Source: Desulfurococcaceae archaeon (lineage in GTDB: Archaea > Thermoproteota > Thermoprotei_A > Sulfolobales > Desulfurococcaceae). Taken from it: a stretch of 5,518 nucleotides of DNA. The stretch covers positions 1 through 5,518 of the forward strand of contig JAJHQY010000038.1 in NCBI GenBank assembly GCA_020833085.1. The letters run 5' to 3'. A model generated the notes under the pieces. The model was not told the origin of the DNA and ran no database searches. It saw only the letters and a list, made by a program, of their open reading frames with translations. Shown piece after piece: positions 1-5,181 of the stretch (positions are counted from its first letter, which is position 1; every line of letters begins with the position of its first letter). Position numbers and translations under genes: made by a program.

Positions 1-74
1 TAGTAGTTAACACTGGGACTAGTAGGAGGCCGCGGTATGTTCTGAGAGAGTGCTTAGAGGAGAAGTCTCGGTGA
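1..74 (+). CDS. 3' end of an unidentified protein (partial, cut by left edge)
   Basis: The frame starting at base 3 is open from the window edge for 23 codons and ends at TGA 72-74. The visible tail reads VVNTGTSRRPRYVLRECLEE followed by KSR. It is basic and charged, as many C-terminal tails are, but too short to assign to a family. The main support is context: its stop overlaps the GTG at 71 as GTGA, and a Shine-Dalgarno site for the next gene (57-62) lies inside its last codons. This is the same coupling style seen elsewhere in the window. It could be a chance open frame, since 23 codons is short. Confidence 0.55.
   Translation, partial: VVNTGTSRRPRYVLRECLEEKSR
57..62 (+). promoter_or_regulatory. 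Shine-Dalgarno site that decides the start of the small basic protein
   Basis: GAGGAG lies 8 bases before GTG 71. The earlier in-frame GTG at 50 has no comparable site at a normal distance, so 71 is the preferred start. Confidence 0.55.
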
Positions 75-343
75 GAGCTCTAAGGGCAGTACTATTACTC
101 CTATTTACGCTCTCCTCAACTCTAACTAGAATTGCTGTGTGGTATGCTGCTCTTAGAGTGAAACTGTGGGTTAACTACCACTACAATCTACTGAGACTAC
201 AACGAGAACTCAGACGTAGAGGTGTTCCGAGAGAGCTGAGAGAGCACGTTGTTAAATTGTACAAGAAGCACTACAAGCACTTGTTACTGGGCCTCTCCAT
301 TAAAGCGCTAGTTGCGGGTAGAAAAGTCGCGAGGACTACCTAG
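71..343 (+). CDS. Small, strongly basic single-pass membrane protein of unknown function
   Basis: I do not recognise a family. From GTG 71 the product is 90 residues. Residues 6-28 form a hydrophobic stretch (LLLLF, then IAVWYAAL) that could span the membrane or act as an uncleaved anchor. The rest is a Lys/Arg-rich helical part with about 20 basic residues against 3 acidic ones. Around residue 51 a GVP turn separates two predicted amphipathic helices (LLRLQRELRRR and ELREHVVKLYKKHYKHLL), which suggests a helical hairpin able to bind nucleic acid or acidic lipid head groups; that is inference only. The start overlaps the upstream stop (GTGA), implying translational coupling. An alternative GTG at 50 would give 97 residues and a longer overlap. 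Its stop is 3 bases from the stop of the convergent hypB-like gene. Confidence 0.65.
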   Translation: MRALRAVLLLLFTLSSTLTRIAVWYAALRVKLWVNYHYNLLRLQRELRRRGVPRELREHVVKLYKKHYKHLLLGLSIKALVAGRKVARTT

Positions 344-346
344 GTG

Positions 347-1081
347 TTACTGCGTAGCGAGTAGTTGTGCGAGGATTTTAGTAATGTGTGGTTTTATATC
401 TAGTTCTAGTAGTCGCGAGGGGTTGCCAATAGACTCTTCGAGCTGTTTTGAAAGGGGTATGTAGCCTAAGTACTTCACGCCGAGATCACTACTAGCTCTC
501 TCCAGCTCACCTACACCCATGTTTTCAACTAAGTAGACTTCGCTGTACCCCACGTCGCGCAGTATACTCACTAGTTTACTAATACTGTGCCACGCTAGTC
601 TACTCGGAGTTGCCACGACTAGTGGTTTAATTACTCCTCTCAGCGCGTAAATCAGCTCCAAGTGCTCATCACTAATTCCTGGTGGAGTGTCCACCAGTAG
701 CAACTCGAGATCACCCCAGTTGACTATAGAGAGCACCTCTCTGAGAGCGCTCCTAGCGCTCTCCCCTCTGAGAGCTAGCGGTAAGTCCCTCGTGTAGGCT
801 ACTATAGTGAAGTAGCTTAGTAGTCCAATACGGTGTGGTGTAACTCCCCTCTCCTCCTGGTATTTAATGTCTTCAGCTCTGAGACCCAGAATTACGTGTG
901 TTGATGGGTTAACGAAGTCTAAGTCTAAAAGCCCGCAGGGGACACCAGTACTTGAAGCGTAGAGTGCTAGTAGAGTGGACACAGTGCTCTTGCCAACACC
1001 GCCCTTACTACTGAGAACTACGTAGACGCGCTTAACTTCTGAGAGTGTTTTTATAGCTCTTAGTAGGCGAGGATCGCTCAT
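347..1081 (-). CDS. hypB: MinD/Mrp-type P-loop ATPase, probable archaeal HypB (nickel insertion into [NiFe] hydrogenase)
   Basis: The 244-residue protein is a SIMIBI-class ATPase. It has a deviant Walker A KGGVGKST at 26-33 (signature Lys26), the DLDFVNPST motif at 53-61, a conserved LALRG segment near 102-106 and Walker B VDTPPGISD at 130-138. True Mrp/Nbp35 iron-sulfur carriers have a CxxC after the ENM motif. Here VENMGVGELE (around 185-194) is followed by no cysteine, and Cys49 is the only cysteine, so an Fe-S scaffold role is unlikely. The start overlaps the hypA stop as ATGA. In Thermococcus kodakarensis an ATPase of this family replaces the usual GTPase HypB and works as the ATP-dependent partner of HypA, so this role is inferred from family plus neighbour. 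No strong ribosome-binding site precedes the ATG, consistent with coupling to hypA. The alternative is a MinD-like ATPase of other function. Confidence 0.8.
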   Translation of the reverse strand: MSDPRLLRAIKTLSEVKRVYVVLSSKGGVGKSTVSTLLALYASSTGVPCGLLDLDFVNPSTHVILGLRAEDIKYQEERGVTPHRIGLLSYFTIVAYTRDLPLALRGESARSALREVLSIVNWGDLELLLVDTPPGISDEHLELIYALRGVIKPLVVATPSRLAWHSISKLVSILRDVGYSEVYLVENMGVGELERASSDLGVKYLGYIPLSKQLEESIGNPSRLLELDIKPHITKILAQLLATQ

Positions 1082-1467
1082 AGCGGCTCAACCGAGATCT
1101 CCGATACGCCCCTGCCTTTGAGTAGAGTGTAGTCTACACTACCACAGCGTGGACACTTATAGTACGCGTATATGGCCTCTGGAACGAAGTGAATAGCTTC
1201 TCTTACGTCTTCACTCATGTCGCTGAGACTAATACTCCACTCAAAACCACACACATTGCACTTTAATAGTGGGTACTCCTCGACTAACTCGACTTGCTCA
1301 ACTCTAATACCATGCTCGCTAGCTAGTTCTTTGAGAGCGTACTCTAAGATCTCCTTGTCAATACTCTGTAAAACACCAATAGTAACTCTGAGCCTCTTAA
1401 TACTAGAATAGCCCTGATGCTTAATGTAGAGTACTATAGACTCAGCTAGAGCCCACTCGTGAACCAA
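1078..1467 (-). CDS. hypA: HypA, nickel metallochaperone for [NiFe] hydrogenase maturation
   Basis: HypA carries Ni(II) to the immature hydrogenase large subunit together with HypB. The family N-terminus HEWALAES is clear, followed by the alpha/beta nickel domain. The zinc domain has two CxxC pairs, C70/C73 (CNVC) and C105/C108 (CPRC), separated by 31 residues; this long insert, including IHFVPEAIYAYYKCPRCGS, resembles Thermococcales HypA rather than bacterial forms. The usual protein begins Met-His-Glu, where the free N-terminus and His2 bind nickel. No start codon lies directly before His here: the preceding codon is GTT (Val). TTG at 1467 is chosen, giving M-V-H-E-W and 129 residues, because AAGGTG at 1474-1479 lies 6 bases upstream. 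A GTG at 1476 would add three residues but sits inside that site. The stop overlaps the hypB-like start (ATGA). Confidence 0.93.
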   Translation of the reverse strand: MVHEWALAESIVLYIKHQGYSSIKRLRVTIGVLQSIDKEILEYALKELASEHGIRVEQVELVEEYPLLKCNVCGFEWSISLSDMSEDVREAIHFVPEAIYAYYKCPRCGSVDYTLLKGRGVSEISVEPL

Positions 1468-1473
1468 GTGTAG

Positions 1474-1479
1474 CACCTT
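1474..1479 (-). promoter_or_regulatory. Shine-Dalgarno site supporting the TTG start of hypA
   Basis: On the minus strand AAGGTG is followed by 6 bases and then TTG at 1467. The only upstream in-frame alternative, GTG at 1476, lies within this motif, and an in-frame TAG occurs at 1483-1485, so TTG is the better start. Confidence 0.5.
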
Positions 1480-1513
1480 GTACTAGCTACTAGAATTATA
1501 GAGTGCACTGCGA

Positions 1514-1521
1514 TTTTAAAC
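1514..1521 (-). promoter_or_regulatory. Probable TATA box of the hypA-hypB operon
   Basis: On the minus strand this reads GTTTAAAA, preceded by the purine-rich AAAAGTA as a possible BRE. With the normal archaeal spacing of about 25 bp, transcription would begin near 1490-1493, leaving a leader of roughly 25 bases that holds the AAGGTG site. The box is nearly symmetrical, so its orientation is inferred from spacing to the gene. Confidence 0.5.
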
Positions 1522-1524
1522 TAC

Positions 1525-1532
1525 TTTTAAAC
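1525..1532 (+). promoter_or_regulatory. Probable TATA box of the HMG-CoA reductase gene
   Basis: TTTTAAAC fits the archaeal TATA box. About 25 bp downstream, near 1553, is a purine-rich stretch where transcription could start, giving a leader of about 22 bases containing GAGGTG. The box lies 11 bp, about one helical turn, from an identical TTTTAAAC at 1514-1521 assigned to the divergent hypA gene. Confidence 0.5.
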
Positions 1533-1563
1533 TCTAAACCCCCCATATGTGGAGGACTAGGAA

Positions 1564-1569
1564 GAGGTG
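1564..1569 (+). promoter_or_regulatory. Shine-Dalgarno site setting the HMG-CoA reductase start
   Basis: GAGGTG sits 5 bases before ATG 1575. The frame is open further upstream to a GTG at 1503, but that extension runs through the promoter boxes and has no ribosome-binding site or family similarity. Confidence 0.65.
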
Positions 1570-1574
1570 TTTTA

Positions 1575-2858
1575 ATGAGTACTACTAGGAGTAGTAGAAT
1601 TGAGGGCTTCTACAAGCTTCCACTAGAAGAGAGAGTTAGAATTGTAGCAGAGTGGGCTGGGCTCACAGAGGAGGAAGTTAAGACTCTGCTAAACTTTGGC
1701 AACTTACCTCAAGACATAGCTGTGAGAATGATTGAGAACGTTATTGGAGGAATGACGTACCCCTTCGCCGTCGCCGTTAACTTCCTCATTAATGGAAGAG
1801 ACTACATAGTTCCAATGGTTATAGAAGAGCCGAGCGTCGTGGCGGCTGCCAGTAACGCGGCTAGAATGCTGAGGTATGGTAAGGGTATTATCGCGGAGGC
1901 TGGTCCTCAGGAGATGATTGGACAAGTACACCTAGTTAAAGTTACAGCTCCGTACGCTAAAGTAGCTAAAATACTCGAGCACAAGCAGGAGATACTAGAC
2001 TACGCGGCTCAGCAGGATCCCGTGTTAGTAAAGCTGGGGGGTGGGCCTAGAGACTTAGAGGCCAGAGTTGTGGAGACTAGTAGGGGTCCAGCTGTAGTGG
2101 TTCACTTAATTGTAGATGTGAGAGACGCTATGGGAGCCAACGCGGTGAACACTATGGTCGAGGCTATAGCGCCCCTCCTCGAGAAGATTACTGGTGGAGA
2201 GGCTAGGCTGAGAATAATTTCTAACTACGCCACGAGGAGAATTGTGAGAGCCTGGGCTAGGACGCCCGCTGAGAATGTTGGTGGGCTTGAAGTAGCTAAG
2301 CGAATCGAAGAAGCCTCGATACTAGCAGAAGCAGACCCCTACAGAGCTGTTACTCACAACAAGGGGATCATGAATGGAATTATAGCCGTGGCTCTCGCCA
2401 CGGCGCAGGATCACAGGGCTATTGAGGCGGGAGCTCACGCCTACGCGTGCAGGACAGGCGTCTACAAGCCGCTCAGTAAGTGGGAGGTAGATGAGGAGGG
2501 CTTCTTGAACGGCTACTTAGAACTGCCACTACAAGTAGGAACTGTGGGTGGTGCGACTAGAGTACACCCAGTCGCCAAGATAGCGCTAAAAATACTCGGT
2601 GTTAACAGCGCTAAGGAGCTGGCAGAAGTAATGGCGGCTGTTGGTCTAGCTCAAAACCTAGCGGCTCTCAGAGCACTCGTTACTGAGGGCATTCAGAAAG
2701 GCCACATGAAACTCCACGCGAGAAACTTAGCGATAATGGCGGGGGCCACTGGGGACCTAGTGGACAGAGTCGTCGAGAGAATGATTAGAGACGGTAAAAT
2801 AAGGTACGACTACGCGAAAGAGCTTGTAGAGAGAGCACTACGCGGAGAGCCCATTTAG
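1575..2858 (+). CDS. mvaA: HMG-CoA reductase, class II type
   Basis: This enzyme reduces HMG-CoA to mevalonate, feeding isoprenoid synthesis; archaeal membrane lipids and dolichol depend on it. The 427 residues match the length of class II enzymes (about 428 in Pseudomonas mevalonii) and follow them throughout: MIENVIG 52-58, NGRDYIVP 73-80, EEPSVVAAAS 84-93, VDVRDAMGAN 180-189, DPYRAVTHNKGIMNG 254-268, AIEAGAHAYACR 282-293 and GHMKLHARN 376-384. The catalytic set is present: Glu84 or Glu85, Lys263, Asp279 and His377. Asp148 (QQDPVLV) occupies the position of the Asp that favours NADH in the P. mevalonii enzyme, so NADH use is likely but inferred. The N-terminal membrane anchor and class I motifs are absent, so it is soluble. 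A biosynthetic role is expected because archaea make isoprenoids by mevalonate. It has its own promoter, shared in space with the divergent hypA. Confidence 0.96.
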   Translation: MSTTRSSRIEGFYKLPLEERVRIVAEWAGLTEEEVKTLLNFGNLPQDIAVRMIENVIGGMTYPFAVAVNFLINGRDYIVPMVIEEPSVVAAASNAARMLRYGKGIIAEAGPQEMIGQVHLVKVTAPYAKVAKILEHKQEILDYAAQQDPVLVKLGGGPRDLEARVVETSRGPAVVVHLIVDVRDAMGANAVNTMVEAIAPLLEKITGGEARLRIISNYATRRIVRAWARTPAENVGGLEVAKRIEEASILAEADPYRAVTHNKGIMNGIIAVALATAQDHRAIEAGAHAYACRTGVYKPLSKWEVDEEGFLNGYLELPLQVGTVGGATRVHPVAKIALKILGVNSAKELAEVMAAVGLAQNLAALRALVTEGIQKGHMKLHARNLAIMAGATGDLVDRVVERMIRDGKIRYDYAKELVERALRGEPI

Positions 2859-2879
2859 CCAGCTCACGGCACCCCCGCA

Positions 2880-2891
2880 GAGAGCGCTCTC
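2880..2891. repeat. Perfect 12-bp palindrome downstream of HMG-CoA reductase
   Basis: GAGAGCGCTCTC is a perfect inverted repeat 21 bases after the HMG-CoA reductase stop. As RNA it would fold only with a very tight loop, so an operator or a chance GAGAGC-rich word are alternatives. A T-tract follows at 2909-2916. Confidence 0.35.
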
Positions 2892-2908
2892 CACTAGTTA
2901 ACCGAGTG

Positions 2909-2916
2909 TTTTTCTT
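2909..2916 (+). terminator. Probable U-tract terminator of the HMG-CoA reductase transcript
   Basis: TTTTTCTT follows the stop codon by about 50 bases. Archaeal RNA polymerase terminates at U-rich tracts without needing a hairpin. The tract is also flanked by a weak 5-bp inverted repeat, GAGTG 2904-2908 and CACTC 2921-2925. No convincing TATA box for the downstream transporter is seen in this gap, so partial readthrough is possible. Confidence 0.4.
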
Positions 2917-2932
2917 GCAGCACTCCTACTCC

Positions 2933-2941
2933 GAGGAGGTG
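2933..2941 (+). promoter_or_regulatory. Strong Shine-Dalgarno site for the MFS transporter
   Basis: GAGGAGGTG is close to a full complement of the 16S rRNA 3' end and lies 4 bases before GTG 2946. It is the strongest ribosome-binding site in the window and fixes the GTG start. Confidence 0.75.
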
Positions 2942-2945
2942 TCCA

Positions 2946-4163
2946 GTGAGAGAGACTCTAAAGGAGTATATTAGCGAGCTCCGCGAGCTCTTAGCTGGAA
3001 ACGTCGGTGTAATGGCTATTTCGTGGTTTCTCTTCTCGCTTACAGGAGGGCTCGTAAACCCCTTCTTCGCGAAGTACGCTAAAGACCTCGGAGCCTCGGA
3101 CATGGACGTAGCCTACATGAGGAGTATTGGCATGCTCGCACTCGCACTCTCACTAATACCCGGTAGTCTACTGACAGACTACATTGGGAGAGCGAAGACG
3201 ATTATAATTGGGACTGCGTGTGTAACAATTGCGCAATTTCTGTACGCTGTAGTGCCGGATTGGAGGGCTTTTCTCTACGTCTACGTATTCGACCAGGCAT
3301 CGCACTTCTACCAGCCAGCACTCACAGCTATAGTAATGGACTCTGTACCAAGGGGTAAGGAGTTCAAGGGGTTTCTCGCACTAAACGTAGTCACGAGTGT
3401 ACCCAGTCTCTTCATGCCGTTTATTGGTGGAGTTCTCTACGAGAAGTACAACGTTACTGGTCTCCGCGCGGGCTTCTTAGCTAACGGCTTCACAGCGCTG
3501 GCTGTGCTAATTCTGAGAATTAAGGCCCTAAGAGAGACTTACATTGCGCGTGATAAAGAGCTCAGCTCGCTTGTACTTGAACTAGCCGGCTACAAGCCAC
3601 TACTAGTAAAAACACTAGAGCTCTACGTGTACACTTCTATACTACTACAAGTAGCGGTGAGCGTGTCTTCTACTTACGGAGCAATATACGCTATGGATGT
3701 ACTCGGCGTCTCGAAGCCCATGTGGGGTGTTATTAGTAGTGTGGGGACGCTCGGCGGCGTAATGTCCTCGCTGCTCCTACTGAGATTTAAGAGAACTAAT
3801 GCTGTCTCTGTGGCTATTCTCGGCTCACTGGGAATAGTGTTGAGTACAGTGCTCTTCGCGCTGCCCTACTTCACGGGCAGTCTAGTACTAGAGATCCTCG
3901 TAGCCTCTTCGCTTATTGGCGCTGTCTCCTCGAATATACACGGATCAGCTATTTCAGCCATACTAACTCGCATGCTACCAGTAGAAGTGAGGGGTAGGGC
4001 TATTGGCGTTCAGAGAATTCTAGACAATATTGGCGCCTCTATAGCGTCATTAGTAGCTGGACTACTCTACACTAGCCTGGGGCCCGGAGTAGCACTCCTA
4101 GTTTCAAGCCTAATTGGACTACTCAGTACAGTGTACTTGTACATTCTAGTTAAGAGTGAGTAG
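2946..4163 (+). CDS. Major facilitator superfamily transporter, substrate unknown
   Basis: The 405-residue integral membrane protein has about 12 predicted hydrophobic helices in two halves, separated by a charged central loop around 191-220. The family's motif A lies between helices 2 and 3 as GSLLTDYIGR at 73-82, with the expected Gly73, Asp78, Gly81 and Arg82. A second diagnostic stretch near helices 10-11, LPVEVRGRAIGVQRILDNIG at 344-363, followed by a glycine-rich AGLLYTSLGPG, is typical of drug/metabolite-efflux-like MFS members. MFS proteins move small solutes using ion gradients; nothing visible identifies the substrate. The GTG start is fixed by a strong Shine-Dalgarno site. The gene follows HMG-CoA reductase on the same strand after 87 bases, but a T-tract lies between, so co-transcription is uncertain. 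Its last 14 bases overlap the convergent GPT-like gene. Confidence 0.9.
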   Translation: MRETLKEYISELRELLAGNVGVMAISWFLFSLTGGLVNPFFAKYAKDLGASDMDVAYMRSIGMLALALSLIPGSLLTDYIGRAKTIIIGTACVTIAQFLYAVVPDWRAFLYVYVFDQASHFYQPALTAIVMDSVPRGKEFKGFLALNVVTSVPSLFMPFIGGVLYEKYNVTGLRAGFLANGFTALAVLILRIKALRETYIARDKELSSLVLELAGYKPLLVKTLELYVYTSILLQVAVSVSSTYGAIYAMDVLGVSKPMWGVISSVGTLGGVMSSLLLLRFKRTNAVSVAILGSLGIVLSTVLFALPYFTGSLVLEILVASSLIGAVSSNIHGSAISAILTRMLPVEVRGRAIGVQRILDNIGASIASLVAGLLYTSLGPGVALLVSSLIGLLSTVYLYILVKSE

Positions 4164-5181
4164 CAGTAGTTAACACCACAGCGAGAGACGCTACGCAGAC
4201 TAGTAGCTGAAGTGTTGTAATAAAGAGCACTACATCTACCTCGCGGCAACTCCCCTTAATAGCCCTCACGGCTTTAATAGCCAGGTGCGTTACACTATAA
4301 GACCTCTCGTAGGGTGGTAGTAGAGTCCAGTCGCTCTGCACTCTCGCAAAGTTCTCCTTGTAGACGCCGTGTCGAAGCCCTCGGAGAAAGAGCAGTAGCT
4401 CTAAGAAGTAGAGTGCAAATGAGAGTACAGCGTACTTCTCCATATTCCAGTATATGGCTAGCGAGGCGTAGAAAGCTCCGATTCCATACGTGAAGGAGTT
4501 CCCGGGGAACATTTTAGCGGGGTATCTATTATACCACGCGTAGAAGACTAGTACTGAGGCTATTACTGGTAGTGAGAGGTATATTACATCGTAGTCTCTC
4601 CTAATACCAGCTAGTAGCGAGATTACTGAGAGCAAGACTACCGCCTGCAGAGACTCGAGACCGTTATAACCCGCAATCATGTTAAAGGCGTTACTAGCCC
4701 CCACTACGCCAACTGGCACTACTAGTAGTGAGTAGAGTAAGCCGAGGTCTAGTACTCCGAGTAGAGGTAGTTCCACCACAGTGCGCCCGGCTTTAACGGC
4801 TACGAGTGGTAGTGATATTGGTATTGTGAAGAGCACTCTCTTAACTGGGGAGATCCCCTTCTTCCAGCCCAGTAAGTCGTCAATGTGGCCTACTAGGCCC
4901 GCTAGTAGTAGCGTAAGAGTTACTGAGAGTAGTGGAATAGAGCTCTTATCGCTCTCGAGGTACACGTCGAGTGCTATATAGCAGAGTATTCCAAAGACAG
5001 AGGAGAGTACAACCCAGAGCCCCCCACCCTCCACAGCGTAGTGTTCACCTGGTTTATTCATGTCTCGACCAACAAAGCCCAGTCTAGCTCCTGTTCTCAG
5101 CCACCACTCAAGCGTGATTTTAGCCAGCGCGGCCGAGAACGCTGCTGGTATTGCTAGTTTTAGAGCACTAGTGATCTCCAT
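4150..5181 (-). CDS. aglH: UDP-sugar:polyprenyl (dolichyl)-phosphate sugar-1-phosphate transferase, GPT/ALG7/AglH-like
   Basis: This polytopic membrane enzyme would move a sugar-1-phosphate, probably GlcNAc-1-P, from UDP-sugar to dolichyl phosphate at the inner face of the membrane, the first step of lipid-linked glycan assembly for N-glycosylation. Family motifs appear in order: GRDMNKPG 38-45, EGGG 51-54, the metal/catalytic DD in GHIDDLLGWKKG 98-109, NAFNMIAGYNGLE 164-176, FPGNSFTYG 225-233 and a late RHGVY 269-273 corresponding to the RH loop of the ALG7 group. About ten hydrophobic segments and 343 residues suit the family. NAFNMIAGYNGLE marks the eukaryal/archaeal branch rather than MraY or WecA. 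Asn228 replaces the Asp usual in the (F)xGD motif. ATG 5181 is preferred over GTG 5190 because GGAG lies 8 bases before it; either start overlaps the upstream xpf gene. The exact sugar cannot be read from the sequence. Confidence 0.88.
   Translation of the reverse strand: MEITSALKLAIPAAFSAALAKITLEWWLRTGARLGFVGRDMNKPGEHYAVEGGGLWVVLSSVFGILCYIALDVYLESDKSSIPLLSVTLTLLLAGLVGHIDDLLGWKKGISPVKRVLFTIPISLPLVAVKAGRTVVELPLLGVLDLGLLYSLLVVPVGVVGASNAFNMIAGYNGLESLQAVVLLSVISLLAGIRRDYDVIYLSLPVIASVLVFYAWYNRYPAKMFPGNSFTYGIGAFYASLAIYWNMEKYAVLSFALYFLELLLFLRGLRHGVYKENFARVQSDWTLLPPYERSYSVTHLAIKAVRAIKGSCREVDVVLFITTLQLLVCVASLAVVLTTATHS

Noticed and set aside
23..49. AGGAGG followed by ATG TTC TGA, resembling a start with a programmed +1 frameshift at TGA leading into the small basic protein.
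   Set aside because: The GTGA overlap at 71-74 with a good Shine-Dalgarno site, and an open upstream frame through this stretch, explain the region more simply.
735..780. Cluster of GAGAGC/GCTCTC inverted words that could be read as hairpins.
   Set aside because: They fall inside the hypB-like coding sequence and follow its Glu/Arg/Ser/Ala codon use, so they are probably coding by-products.
347..1081. Mrp/Nbp35 iron-sulfur carrier identity for the P-loop ATPase.
   Set aside because: No CxxC follows the ENM motif, there is only one cysteine, and the gene is coupled to hypA.
1503..1574. N-terminal extension of HMG-CoA reductase from a GTG at 1503.
   Set aside because: It runs through both promoter boxes, lacks a ribosome-binding site and does not resemble class II N-termini, whereas ATG 1575 has GAGGTG at a good distance.
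2..4176. The 12-mer AGTAGTTAACAC occurs at 2-13 and at 4165-4176.
   Set aside because: The sequence is rich in TAGTAG and GTTAAC words, and both copies lie in or next to coding ends; there are no flanking matches suggesting a repeat or attachment site.
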